64,000 nucleotides of DNA, taken from assembly GCF_004344915.1 (NCBI RefSeq), contig NZ_SKFG01000010.1:124001-188000 (forward strand). Reading direction: 5' to 3'. Below the pieces are notes generated by a model. That model was not told the DNA's origin. It did no database searches and saw only the letters and a program-made list of their open reading frames with translations. This stretch comes from Paenibacillus albiflavus (GTDB taxonomy: Bacteria > Bacillota > Bacilli > Paenibacillales > NBRC-103111). Made by a program: the position numbers and the translations under genes. Below are positions 18,713 to 27,506 of this stretch, piece by piece; positions within the stretch are counted from its first letter, which is position 1; each line of letters opens with the position of its first letter.

Positions 18713-19635
18713 TAGGAAACACCCCCCTTGGCCTTATATTTAGATGCTTCCAATAGCTCTTGTCCGCGTTTCTTGGCAACATGCTTCTGTCTCATAGAAC
18801 GTTGGAACATAGGAACCGTAAGAGCAATAATTACAATAACAGCTGTAATCAACTTCATATCGCTCGGCTGCAGCCATTCAATACGTAAGGCAAGCGCAAT
18901 AATGATCCGGTAAATAATCGCACCCAGTACAACAGCTAAAGTTGCTCGAATAACAGTTTTGGCACCAAAGATAGATTCACCAATGATGACAGAAGCTAAC
19001 CCGATGACAATCATGCCAACCCCCATCGTGATGTCTGCAAAGCCTTGTGATTGTGCGACTAACGCACCTGATAAGGCAACAATCCCATTGGATAATGAGA
19101 CTCCTAGAATAATCGTACCGTCCGTATTAACGCCAAAGCTTCTAATCATCTTGGAGTTATCGCCAGTTGCACGCAGCGCTAGTCCAATCTCCGTATGCAG
19201 GAACCAATCCAGCAACACTTTAAGAACAATAACCATAGCTAGCGTTATGAATAGCATCACCCAAACATTCGAAATTTGTGAAAATAACGTATCAATTCCT
19301 AGTAAGGAATAGTTGGATTTGCCCATAATGCGCAAGTTAATCGAATATAGTGCAATCATCATAATAATACCCGAAAGCAAAGAATTGATTTTGCCTTTGG
19401 TATGCAAAATCCCTGTTATTGCGCCTCCCAGTGCCCCCCCTACAAAAGCAAACAACGTTGCCAAAATCGGAGATATGCCATTCGATATCGCAATTGCAGC
19501 AATACCAGCCCCTGTCGTAAAGCTGGCATCAACCGTTAAGTCTGGAAAATCAAGAATGCGAAACGTCAAATATACGCCTAACGCCATCACAGCATACAAA
19601 ATACCTGATTGTAGAGGTCCTAGAAATGCATCCAT
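18712..19635 (-). CDS. ABC transporter permease, TrpY-like (COG4120)
   Basis: A 307-residue permease related to the branched-chain amino-acid permease superfamily, with eight or more hydrophobic segments. The start GPLQSGILYAVMALGVYLTF and LDFPDLTVDASFTTGAG are typical of this family. AAGGAGG precedes the ATG. The lysine-rich C-terminal tail after about residue 280 is cytoplasmic. It is translationally coupled to the ATPase gene and 103 bp downstream of the lipoprotein gene. Confidence 0.92.
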   Translation of the reverse strand: MDAFLGPLQSGILYAVMALGVYLTFRILDFPDLTVDASFTTGAGIAAIAISNGISPILATLFAFVGGALGGAITGILHTKGKINSLLSGIIMMIALYSINLRIMGKSNYSLLGIDTLFSQISNVWVMLFITLAMVIVLKVLLDWFLHTEIGLALRATGDNSKMIRSFGVNTDGTIILGVSLSNGIVALSGALVAQSQGFADITMGVGMIVIGLASVIIGESIFGAKTVIRATLAVVLGAIIYRIIIALALRIEWLQPSDMKLITAVIVIIALTVPMFQRSMRQKHVAKKRGQELLEASKYKAKGGVS

Positions 19636-19738
19636 TATGTTGTAATCCTCCTTAAGTTCTAATAATAAATAGAACGGAGAGTAGCCTATTATAGACTACT
19701 CTCAGCTTGTATTCCCTACATACACTTGCTAACTCGGT

Positions 19739-20809
19739 TTATTCAAATAAATAGTTGTTAGCTTTAGCTTCAGCTTTCATTTCATCCGTAATATGAAGTC
19801 CTTGCTTCTCAGCTGCTTTCAAGTTAATAGCCAGACCAATCTTCTCCGCATAGCCTACAGGAATATCAGCAGGCTTCTTGCCATTCTTCAGAATCTCAAC
19901 CGCCATCTTGCCAGTTGCATATCCAAGATCGTAGTATTCAAAGCCATAGGAAATAGCTCCGCCTTTTTGCACGGAATCCTTCTCAGGCACGAATAAAGGA
20001 ATCTTGTTCTTATCTGCAACTTGAATAACGGTATCCAAAGCACCAACAACGGTGTTGTCAGACGGTACATAAATCGCTTGGACTTTACCTACTAGCTGCT
20101 GCGCTGCTGTTTGCACTTCATTCGTGTTCGTAGCTGCAGTCTTCACTACCTTCAAACCAAGATTCGTCAAAGCGTCCTCAGCCATTTTTACGTTAACGAC
20201 TGAATTCGCTTCACTCGGGCTATATACAATCCCTACATCCGTGACACCTGGAACATTCTTCGCGATGAATTCCATTAGCTTAACAACAGCGTCAGGCTTC
20301 ATATCAACCGTTCCCGTCACATTGCCTCCTGGCTTCTCATTGCTTTGTACTAGCTTAGCAACCTGTGCGTCTGTTACTGCCGTAAATAGAACGGGAATAT
20401 TCTTGCCTTCTGGTGTTGCTTGCGTCGCTTGCGCGATTGCTTGAGCTGTTGGCGTTGCAATACCAAGAATTAAATCCTTCTTATCTGCAACGAATTTTTG
20501 TGCAATCGTCGCTTGAGTCGGTGCGTCACCTTGTGCATTCTTGTAATCAATTTCTAAATTTTCACCTTCAATAAAGCCGTTGTCCTTCAGTGCTGCTAGA
20601 AAACCTTTGCGAGCCTCATCAAGTGATGGATGCTCAATAATTTGCGAAATCCCAATCTTAACTTTCTTACCTGCCTCAGGCGCATTTGTTGCAGGTGCTG
20701 GTGTGCCTGCACCTGAACCACCTTCAGTTGCTGTTTTCGCCCCACAGCCTGCAAATAAAACTAGTACAAATGTCATCATAACAAGCATAAATGATTTCTT
20801 AGCTTTCAT
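19739..20809 (-). CDS. ABC transporter substrate-binding lipoprotein, TrpX-like (COG2984)
   Basis: A 356-residue lipoprotein with signal MKAKKSFMLVMMTFVLVLFA and lipobox FAGC (Cys 22), then a short linker. The mature part starts KVKIGISQIIEHPSLDEARK, the hallmark of the COG2984 fold, which has a periplasmic-binding-protein type 1 core. Members bind aromatic or other amino acids. AGGAGG lies before the ATG. The mRNA leader carries six tandem 8-base units described separately. Confidence 0.92.
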   Translation of the reverse strand: MKAKKSFMLVMMTFVLVLFAGCGAKTATEGGSGAGTPAPATNAPEAGKKVKIGISQIIEHPSLDEARKGFLAALKDNGFIEGENLEIDYKNAQGDAPTQATIAQKFVADKKDLILGIATPTAQAIAQATQATPEGKNIPVLFTAVTDAQVAKLVQSNEKPGGNVTGTVDMKPDAVVKLMEFIAKNVPGVTDVGIVYSPSEANSVVNVKMAEDALTNLGLKVVKTAATNTNEVQTAAQQLVGKVQAIYVPSDNTVVGALDTVIQVADKNKIPLFVPEKDSVQKGGAISYGFEYYDLGYATGKMAVEILKNGKKPADIPVGYAEKIGLAINLKAAEKQGLHITDEMKAEAKANNYLFE

Positions 20810-20856
20810 TTGGTTATCCTCCTATTAACATTGGCATATTATTTTAGTACATAGAA

Positions 20857-20904
20857 GCGTAAAAGCATAAATGCACAAAAACATAAAAGCATGAAAGTAT
20901 TATA
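20857..20904 (-). repeat. Six degenerate 8-bp tandem units in the leader of the TrpX-like gene
   Basis: Consecutive 8-mers GCGTAAAA, GCATAAAT, GCACAAAA, ACATAAAA, GCATGAAA and GTATTATA keep an exact 8-base period. On the transcribed strand the unit is TTTTATGC. They begin just after the predicted transcription start and end about 48 bases before the ATG, so they would form an unstructured U-rich leader. Confidence 0.65.
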
Positions 20905-20908
20905 GTAC

Positions 20909-20936
20909 ATTATACAGAGTTCTTCTATCACGTCAA
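20909..20936 (-). promoter_or_regulatory. Sigma-A promoter of the TrpXYZ-like operon
   Basis: On the minus strand TTGACG (20931-20936) and TATAAT (20909-20914) are 16 bases apart, five of six and six of six matches to the housekeeping consensus. The predicted start is near 20902, giving a leader of about 93 bases. Confidence 0.7.
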
Positions 20937-20968
20937 TTGTAAATTATGAAAAATCTAAAAATTGGAAA

Positions 20969-21013
20969 GCTCAACATAAAGACCATTTCAAAGTAACAGT
21001 CCTTACATTGAGC
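20969..21013 (-). terminator. Terminator of the CoA-transferase operon
   Basis: On the minus strand GCTCAA-TG-TAAGGAC pairs with GTCTTTA-TG-TTGAGC, broken by one symmetric mismatch pair, then TTTCCAATTTTT follows. It lies 44 bases after the stop of the CoA-transferase gene. Confidence 0.6.
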
Positions 21014-21056
21014 CTAATTAGGAGATGTATTAAGTTCAGCTAGACAAGGGTAAGTT

Positions 21057-22589
21057 TTATGCAAAAATAGAGCTGTCCATCACTCGAAGATCAGGAGAAA
21101 TTAATGGCGTAAAAGCCATTTGCGAGAGGATATGTTCTTCTAAGTCAATGCCGGGCGCAATCTCGATTAATTCTAGTGTTCCATTATACAAACGGAAAAC
21201 AGCCCGCTCCGTCACATATAGTACTGCAATTCCTCGCCCACCTGTGTATGAGGCATTGAAGGTAATTTGCTCAACTTGTGGAACAAATTTGCAAACCTTC
21301 CCCTCCTGGACGATTCGAAGCTTCTCCTGTTCCATCGCAAGCTTAAGTCCACCTGCTGTAAATGTAGAACAGATCACAATTTTCTTTGCATTTTGACTTA
21401 TATTAATAAAGCCACCACAGCCTGTTACCTTCGTACCGTACTTGCTGACATTCACATTGCCGAATTGATCTGCCTCAGCCATCCCTAGAAAAGCAATATC
21501 AATCCCGCCGCCATCAATGAAATCAAATTGAGACGGTTGATTCAGAATCGCGCTCGGATTCGTAGATGCACCAAAGCTGAGACCACGGGCAGGGATACCA
21601 CCTATCGGTCCCGACTCAAGCAGTAACGTATAGTTATCAAGCCCTTTCTCAGCGGTTACAAAACCGACCCCTTCAGGCAAACCAATACCAAGATTAATCA
21701 CATTGCCTTCTTGAATTTCCATCGCAGCACGTCTAGCAATAATTTTGCGTTCATTCCACTCCATTGGCGCCAGCTGTGTGATCGGTTCATAGACTTCACC
21801 TGAATAGCTTGGATTATAAGCTTCCAAGAAGGTCTGCTGATGATCATCTGGTTCTGCGACAACAACGGCATCCACTAGAATCCCCGGAATAACAACCTCT
21901 CTCGGATTCAAATGGCCTTCCATTTGCACGCGCGCTACTTGAGCAATAACGATACCCCCGCAATTCTTGACTGCCTGTGCCATCGCGAGCGTTTCAAGCG
22001 TTGTCGCTTCCTTCTCCATCGTAATATTGCCGTATATATCAGCTGTTGTTCCACGAATAAGGGCTACATCCATCGAAAAAGCTTTGTATAATAATTGCTC
22101 TTTGCCGCCGATTGTCATTAACTCTACTAAATCTTCGGTTGTCACTTGATTCAGCTTGCCTCCCTCATACCGAGGATCAACAAAGGTATGCAGTCCGACA
22201 TGCGTAATCGTCCCGAGCTTGCCAGCCGCAACATCGCGAAATAAATGAGCGATAGCGCCTTGCGGCAAGTTGTAAGCTTCAATGGCGTTATCCAGCGCCA
22301 TCTTGCCAAGCTTAGGCGCAAGGCCCCAGTGTCCGCCGATCACCCGGCGGACTAAGCCCTCATGCGCCAAATGGTTGAGGCCGCGATCCGCGCCGTCCCC
22401 TTGGCCTGCGGCATAGACCAAGGCTAGCCCCTGCGGATGCGCTTCCTCTAGGAAGCGTCGCTCAAGCGCTGATGTCAGCGCTTCAGGATGCGCGCACCCG
22501 ACAAAACCACTAACGGCGACGGTTAGCCCGTCGCCGATTAGCGTGACGGCTTGATCAGCCGTTAGAATCTTCACTTTGCTCCCTCGCAT
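21057..22589 (-). CDS. Acyl CoA:acetate/3-ketoacid CoA transferase (fused alpha-beta)
   Basis: A 510-residue protein holding both CoA-transferase halves (COG4670, as in propionate CoA-transferase and YdiF). The N-terminal half has the glycine-rich VAVSGFVGCAHPEAL. The C-terminal half has LGIGLPEGV and LLLESGPIGGIPARG near residue 330, whose Glu forms the enzyme-CoA thioester. It would activate short-chain acids with acetyl-CoA or move CoA between ketoacids. Its ATG overlaps the SDR stop (TAATG). It is the last gene of the Liv/acyl-CoA operon, so it probably activates an acid imported or produced there. Confidence 0.9.
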   Translation of the reverse strand: MRGSKVKILTADQAVTLIGDGLTVAVSGFVGCAHPEALTSALERRFLEEAHPQGLALVYAAGQGDGADRGLNHLAHEGLVRRVIGGHWGLAPKLGKMALDNAIEAYNLPQGAIAHLFRDVAAGKLGTITHVGLHTFVDPRYEGGKLNQVTTEDLVELMTIGGKEQLLYKAFSMDVALIRGTTADIYGNITMEKEATTLETLAMAQAVKNCGGIVIAQVARVQMEGHLNPREVVIPGILVDAVVVAEPDDHQQTFLEAYNPSYSGEVYEPITQLAPMEWNERKIIARRAAMEIQEGNVINLGIGLPEGVGFVTAEKGLDNYTLLLESGPIGGIPARGLSFGASTNPSAILNQPSQFDFIDGGGIDIAFLGMAEADQFGNVNVSKYGTKVTGCGGFINISQNAKKIVICSTFTAGGLKLAMEQEKLRIVQEGKVCKFVPQVEQITFNASYTGGRGIAVLYVTERAVFRLYNGTLELIEIAPGIDLEEHILSQMAFTPLISPDLRVMDSSIFA

Positions 22590-23341
22590 TAGATGGCTAA
22601 ACCTCCATCAACCTCAAGCACAGTACCATTTACATAATTGGATTCCTCAGAAGCGAGGAACAAGTAAGCTTGCGCAATATCAAGCGGACTTCCAAGACGT
22701 CTTAGCGGTACCTTTGCCTGCATTTGCTCCAGCACATTCTCCGGCATAGCCGCAGTCATTCCTGTTGCGATGAAGCCTGGTGCTACAGCATTAACATTCA
22801 CACCTTTGAAGCCCAGCTCCTTCGCCCAAGTCTTCGTCATTCCGATAATGCCAGCTTTTGCTGCCGAATAATTCGTCTGTCCAATATTTCCGCTTACACC
22901 AACGATAGATGAAGTGTTAATAATTTTACCTTTGCCTTTCTGAACCATGTGAGGAGCTGCATATTTCGTACAGTAAAATACCCCATTTAGGTTAACATCG
23001 ATTACAGCATGCCACTGTTCAAGTGTCATTTTGCTGAGCATGCTGTCTTTGGTAATACCCGCATTATTCACAAGAATATCAAGTGTTCCAAAACGCTCGA
23101 CAACCGTATTCACCATCGACTCTACACTGCTGGCTTCAGCAACATTCACTTTCACGAACATCACTTGATCCTGTTCTCCAAACTGTTCAGACTTCAGCTG
23201 CTCCACTGCCTGTAAGCCTGCTTCTTCGTTATAATCAACCATTGCAACCCTTGCGCCTTCTAGCAAAAATAAACGAACGGTCGCAAGCCCAATTCCGCTC
23301 GCACCGCCGGTGATAATGGCAACCTTACCAGCTAATCTCAT
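22589..23341 (-). CDS. SDR oxidoreductase, FabG/PhaB-like
   Basis: A 250-residue classical short-chain dehydrogenase. The cofactor motif is GGASGIGLATVR (about residues 12-23), NNAG lies near 90, Ser in SSIVGVSGN near 142 and YSAAKAG near 155 supplies Tyr and Lys. The C-terminus NGTVLEVDGGLAI is FabG-like. The likely reaction is reduction of a 3-oxoacyl or oxidation of a 3-hydroxyacyl thioester. ATG23341 is used (GGGG nine bases upstream); GTG at 23344 is equally possible. It is coupled to the CoA-transferase gene, which suggests 3-hydroxyacid metabolism rather than fatty-acid synthesis. Confidence 0.9.
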   Translation of the reverse strand: MRLAGKVAIITGGASGIGLATVRLFLLEGARVAMVDYNEEAGLQAVEQLKSEQFGEQDQVMFVKVNVAEASSVESMVNTVVERFGTLDILVNNAGITKDSMLSKMTLEQWHAVIDVNLNGVFYCTKYAAPHMVQKGKGKIINTSSIVGVSGNIGQTNYSAAKAGIIGMTKTWAKELGFKGVNVNAVAPGFIATGMTAAMPENVLEQMQAKVPLRRLGSPLDIAQAYLFLASEESNYVNGTVLEVDGGLAI

Positions 23342-23374
23342 CACTTCAATCCCCTATCTTAAAAGATTAAGCAT

Positions 23375-23441
23375 TCGCTGCAAGGATGGATCATTCTTCC
23401 AAACGCTATCGCTTCTCCAGAACGATCCATCCTCTCCACTT
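23375..23441. repeat. Dispersed palindromic intergenic repeat, short copy C
   Basis: A truncated member of the family at 847-1024 and 12822-13057. It keeps the outer ends, AGGATGGATCATTC (23383-23396) and GAACGATCCATCCT (23420-23433), which pair over 14 bases with one G-U. The loop contains CGCTATCGCTTCTCCA, also present in copy A. It fills the 110-bp gap between the hydrolase and SDR genes, inside what is otherwise a tight operon. Confidence 0.65.
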
Positions 23442-23451
23442 AACTGTTAAA

Positions 23452-24360
23452 TCAAGCTAGTTCGCTTGCTTCCGCAAGAAACTTCGTCATTGCCTCGCAT
23501 AGCAGGTCGATGTTATCGACAAGCGGAGAATGTCCGCAATCGTGAAGAATAATGAGGCGTGCTTGATCACCGAAGTCTTCCATGATTTCATCCGTCATTG
23601 CTTTAGGAACTACGACGTCATGATCTCCCCATAGAACGAGTACGGGTGCTTGTATGCGATCAATTGCACCTGAACCTGCGCCTAGGTCCCCAGCTTTATG
23701 ACTAATATTGAATATATTTAAACTATGATAAATTTCAGGCAAGTTCCGCTGTGTTAGAATATCATCTAAGTATTCTTCATAACGTTCAGGTGTCGGCTGC
23801 TTAAGTGGATATACCGAGGCATTGAACAAATACCGCATAAACTCTTTGTCTCTGCGCAGATTGGCACCATTGACAACTTTCGTGCGTACAGTCTCTTGCA
23901 TCTGTTCCATTGTCTGAATCCGTCTAGATAGATCAGGGATAAAATTCTCATCTGTCTCATGGAACGGATAGCCACGTGTAGACATGGAATCCAATAAAAT
24001 CAGCTTCTCTACATAATCCGGGTAATCCGCAGCAAATTGCATGACAACGCCACCGCCAGTAGACCAGCCTGCCACGGAGAATCGCGTTAGACCGAGCGCA
24101 TCTACAAAAAGCTTAAGATCCTCGGATAAGTCTTGTAAGCTTTTAATCTTCGCATGATAAGTCGAAATCCCGAATCCCCTCTGATCAACCGCATATACTT
24201 TGAACCGAGCATCCAGATTCTCTAGCACGAGATCCCAATGCTTAGAGGAATTCATGTTGCCGTGAACAAGCAGCAGCACCTGCTCTCCGCCTTCCCGTTC
24301 TCTGTAGCCAAGTGTTTCCCCATTCGGTAATTCAATGGACATTAATTTAGTTTCTTGCAT
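23452..24360 (-). CDS. Alpha/beta hydrolase
   Basis: A 302-residue alpha/beta-hydrolase fold enzyme. The oxyanion motif VHGNMNSSKHW is near residue 33, the nucleophile elbow GWSTGG near 99, the acid in WGDHDVVVP near 248 and the catalytic His in DCGHSPLVDN near 277, so the triad is complete. It could cleave an ester, lactone or thioester. Its place between the KAS III-like and SDR genes suggests it acts on the locus substrate. GGAG lies ten bases before the ATG. Confidence 0.88.
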   Translation of the reverse strand: MQETKLMSIELPNGETLGYREREGGEQVLLLVHGNMNSSKHWDLVLENLDARFKVYAVDQRGFGISTYHAKIKSLQDLSEDLKLFVDALGLTRFSVAGWSTGGGVVMQFAADYPDYVEKLILLDSMSTRGYPFHETDENFIPDLSRRIQTMEQMQETVRTKVVNGANLRRDKEFMRYLFNASVYPLKQPTPERYEEYLDDILTQRNLPEIYHSLNIFNISHKAGDLGAGSGAIDRIQAPVLVLWGDHDVVVPKAMTDEIMEDFGDQARLIILHDCGHSPLVDNIDLLCEAMTKFLAEASELA

Positions 24361-24366
24361 CTAACA

Positions 24367-25434
24367 TCATCTCCATTTAATTGTTGTTGCCCCCCAGGCA
24401 TAGCCAACCCCAGCGGACACAAGGACAACCAGATCACCGCTTTGAATTTTGCCCTGCTGCAAGCCAAGTTCCAGACTTAAAATCTGATCAAACTGACCGA
24501 TATGACCATAATTTTCCAAATAAACTGTCTGTTCCTCAGTTAAGCCGAGCTCGTGCAAAACATATTCATGTGCAGATTTCTTCATGTGCAGAATGGCCAA
24601 ATAGTTAATATCTTCCGTACGATACCCACTCTTCTTCACTGATTCTCGAATCGCTGCCACAAAATTCTGCATCGATTTGTCATCTAATCTGGCTTTCATT
24701 GCTTCTGGATCAGGCACGTCAAAATACTGCTGCCTACGCGCAAACGCTTCTGGTGTAATCGGCTGCTTCGTCCCCCCTGCGCAAATAATGACATCCTCGG
24801 AGAAGGATCCGTCCGTAATCACATGGGAAGCGAGAACTTCGCCTAAACATGTGAAAGCTTCTCCTTCATTCGTTAGTGACGATGCCTCCTTGCGCAAAAT
24901 CATGGCGCCCCCGCCAGCAGATAAATTAAACATGAATCGGGTACGAGGATTCTCATAATCGATGAGATCGGAGTTCCGATATCCGCCTGCAAGCAGCACT
25001 GTCCTAATATCCTCATCCGCAAGCATCATATTCTTAGCTACTTTGATCGCCATAATCGTTGTACAGCAGCGAAGTGCAACATCGAAGCCCCATGCATTCA
25101 AAGCGCCGACCTCTTGCTGCAGCTTAAGCGCTGCGGTCCAGACTGGATATTCCTTATGCTCTTCGCCAATGTAAATCACAAGATCAATCTCAAGTGGATC
25201 GATACCCGCCTTCGTGATTGCCTCCCTGGCTGCATAAATGCCCATCGCACAGCTATGATCTTCCTCGCCTGGAATCGGCTTACGTTTGATACCCATCTTC
25301 CGTTCCAGGACATCCTGTGGAATGCCCGAAGCCGCACTTATTTGCTCACTTGTCTCAAAATTCTGAGGAATGTAGACAGCAGTACTTATAATGCTTATGC
25401 GCTGCGCCCCGGCCTTAACTTGTGTAGCATCCAT
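24367..25434 (-). CDS. KAS III-like thiolase-fold enzyme
   Basis: A 355-residue 3-oxoacyl-ACP synthase III family protein. The nucleophile Cys lies in RCCTTIMAIKVAKN near residue 118. The second His region reads AILHMKKSAHE where FabH has HQAN, and the region that holds the catalytic Asn in FabH (GNTSAAS) reads YGHIGQFDQ, so the triad is not canonical. This argues against a simple fatty-acid FabH and for a ketothiolase, acyltransferase or HMG-synthase-like reaction on CoA esters. It sits seven bases after a small ORF and is transcribed with the Liv genes. Confidence 0.85.
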   Translation of the reverse strand: MDATQVKAGAQRISIISTAVYIPQNFETSEQISAASGIPQDVLERKMGIKRKPIPGEEDHSCAMGIYAAREAITKAGIDPLEIDLVIYIGEEHKEYPVWTAALKLQQEVGALNAWGFDVALRCCTTIMAIKVAKNMMLADEDIRTVLLAGGYRNSDLIDYENPRTRFMFNLSAGGGAMILRKEASSLTNEGEAFTCLGEVLASHVITDGSFSEDVIICAGGTKQPITPEAFARRQQYFDVPDPEAMKARLDDKSMQNFVAAIRESVKKSGYRTEDINYLAILHMKKSAHEYVLHELGLTEEQTVYLENYGHIGQFDQILSLELGLQQGKIQSGDLVVLVSAGVGYAWGATTIKWR

Positions 25435-25441
25435 CTGATGT

Positions 25442-25630
25442 TCATCCTCTTTTCAAAGCATCATCAATATAATTCATTGCATCTTGAAGCGTACTTACCG
25501 TCACTTCATCTTGATTCTGCACATGGGTAATACGAATTCTCCACTTATGATCAGCGCGATCTTCATCTTCAAGCGGACTAAAGCGAAGCACAAATGACGA
25601 CATCACTTGGGTGGAATGGGAGTCTGCCAT
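25442..25630 (-). CDS. Small protein of unknown function between livM and the KAS III-like gene
   Basis: A 62-residue acidic ORF overlapping the end of livM by 28 bases. The start at 25630 has AGAAGG ten bases upstream; the in-frame ATG at 25603, which overlaps the livM stop as TGATG, would give 53 residues starting MSSFVLRFSPLEDEDRADHK. The chain predicts a beta strand, a WRIRITHVQ strand and a C-terminal helix (LQDAMNYIDDALKR). No known domain is recognised. Its tight embedding, with eight bases to the next start, makes it likely to be expressed and linked to the KAS III-like enzyme. Confidence 0.65.
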   Translation of the reverse strand: MADSHSTQVMSSFVLRFSPLEDEDRADHKWRIRITHVQNQDEVTVSTLQDAMNYIDDALKRG

Positions 25631-26622
25631 GCCTGTTCAACCTTCTTTCCTTGCTGCTTAGCGATTCGTTTGTTATACCACAGCTTGATCGTTCCGATGA
25701 TGCCAAGTGGGAATACCATGACCACCACGATATAGAGCAGTCCGAAGAAAATAATCCAGCGCTCGAATATCGGATGCACCTTAGCTAGTTCTGTCAGCCA
25801 GTGATGTGCCAGCTCAATAATCGATGAACCTAGAATGGCACCCACAAGTGTTCCAACGCCACCGATAATCGTCATGAGCAGTGCATTTAACGTAATATCA
25901 ACCGATAGAACCGAAGTGTTAATAAAGCGAAGTGTTATGACATATAGTCCTCCACTCATTGATGCGACTACGCCTGCAACAACACTCGCAATTACCTTAT
26001 AATGGACGATTTCATATCCAAGCGATTCCGTACGCTGTTCATTCTCGCGAATGGCCTGCAGCACTTTACCAAGTGGTGATATCGTAATCCTCTTGAGCAA
26101 TAAATAAATGACAATCATTAATCCCAAAGCGACCAAATACAACGTCGTGCGATTCATTAAGGCCTCTGGAATTTGAAAAGTAAAACCTTCTCCGCCTTTC
26201 GTTACGGAGCGCCATTTTTCCCCGACAACAAGTAGTAATCCGGATATCGCCAGCGTCAGCATGGCATAGAAATGGCTTTTGAGTCGCAATGATAAGATGC
26301 CAACAAGATAGCTTAGTATTGCTGCTAGAATTGCACCAACTACGAACGCCAGAATGAGTACGCCAATCGATGGCCCCATCCCGTCCATAAATACACCTAC
26401 CGCATATGCTCCAATCCCAAAAAACGCCGCATGCCCAAATGATACAATTCCTGTAAATCCAAGTAGAATATCATAACTCATCGCAAAAATACCAAAAATA
26501 AAAATCTGCGTCATCATGATCATTAAGGAGCGTGAATCGTTCACAAATGGAAGAAGCACTAACATGACGCCAATGATTAACAGAGCTAGATTCGACTTCG
26601 CACCTTTTTTTTGCAATAGCAT
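25603..26622 (-). CDS. livM: Branched-chain amino-acid-type ABC permease LivM
   Basis: A 339-residue permease with about nine to ten hydrophobic helices, including GFTGIVSFGHAAFFGIGAYA near residue 55 and the conserved loop IRENEQRTESLGYEIVHYK near 190. GAGG six bases before ATG26622 decides the start; a GTG at 26634 overlapping the livH stop lacks a site. It pairs with LivH. In this setting the ligand may be a carboxylic acid rather than leucine, since Liv-type systems serve many small acids and amides. Confidence 0.92.
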   Translation of the reverse strand: MLLQKKGAKSNLALLIIGVMLVLLPFVNDSRSLMIMMTQIFIFGIFAMSYDILLGFTGIVSFGHAAFFGIGAYAVGVFMDGMGPSIGVLILAFVVGAILAAILSYLVGILSLRLKSHFYAMLTLAISGLLLVVGEKWRSVTKGGEGFTFQIPEALMNRTTLYLVALGLMIVIYLLLKRITISPLGKVLQAIRENEQRTESLGYEIVHYKVIASVVAGVVASMSGGLYVITLRFINTSVLSVDITLNALLMTIIGGVGTLVGAILGSSIIELAHHWLTELAKVHPIFERWIIFFGLLYIVVVMVFPLGIIGTIKLWYNKRIAKQQGKKVEQAWQTPIPPK

Positions 26623-26630
26623 GTTTAGCC

Positions 26631-27488
26631 TCACCCCTTTGCTCCGAATAATCCTGATGGCTTAAATAACAGCACAGCAACCATTAGCAGCATATTGACT
26701 GCAAGTGATAAATCTGGCACATAATACGCCATGAATGCCCCCGATAAACCAACAAGAATTGCAGCTAATGCAGATCCCCGAATACTGCCCATTCCGCCGA
26801 TCACGACGACGATAAAAGCTTGAATGCCATACTGCATGCCCATTTCTGCAAAAATAACCCCAGAGTATGGCGCTAGCAATGCTCCGCCAAGAGCAGCAAG
26901 CCCTGATCCTAACATGAATACAAGCGAGAATACGAGCTTGATATTGACTCCTAACGCTTGAACCATTTCTTTATTCATCACACCTGCCCGTACGACTAGC
27001 CCCATTTTGGTTCTATTCAATAAGAACTGTAGAAGTACAACTGCTGCTATGCCAACCGCTATAATAAACACACGGTATTTAATAATAACGAGGTCGCCAA
27101 GCATCCAGCTGCCATCCAAGAATGGAGGGACAATTGCCGGTATCGGATTAGGGTCCCAGAAGACCTTGACTAATTCACTTAGGACGAGAATAAGACCTAA
27201 AGTGACCAGAATTTGTGATACGTGATTGCCATACACAGGACGAATAATAAAACGCTCAATGATAAGCCCTAAAAGCATACCTATTACCACAGCGCCAAGC
27301 ACAGCAAGGATAAAGCTGCCCGTTAGCTTATACAGCCATACACCGGCATAAGCTCCCCATGCGAACAAAGCACCGTGACCAAAGTTAAGTACACTCATGA
27401 GACCAAATATAAGCGTTAAACCTGATGCGAGCAGAAAGAGCAGCATCCCCGTTGCTAGACCATTAATGACGAGACTGACGATTTCCAT
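26631..27488 (-). CDS. livH: Branched-chain amino-acid-type ABC permease LivH
   Basis: A 285-residue permease beginning LVINGLATGMLLFLLASGLT and LIFGLMSVLNFGHGALFAWG, both LivH signatures. VVVIGGMGSIRGSALAAILV near residue 220 is the conserved ATPase-contact region. GGAAA precedes the ATG. It lies 18 bp after livF and just before livM in one transcript. Confidence 0.93.
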   Translation of the reverse strand: MEIVSLVINGLATGMLLFLLASGLTLIFGLMSVLNFGHGALFAWGAYAGVWLYKLTGSFILAVLGAVVIGMLLGLIIERFIIRPVYGNHVSQILVTLGLILVLSELVKVFWDPNPIPAIVPPFLDGSWMLGDLVIIKYRVFIIAVGIAAVVLLQFLLNRTKMGLVVRAGVMNKEMVQALGVNIKLVFSLVFMLGSGLAALGGALLAPYSGVIFAEMGMQYGIQAFIVVVIGGMGSIRGSALAAILVGLSGAFMAYYVPDLSLAVNMLLMVAVLLFKPSGLFGAKG

Positions 27489-27506
27489 GTACCGTGTTTC
27501 CTTTCC

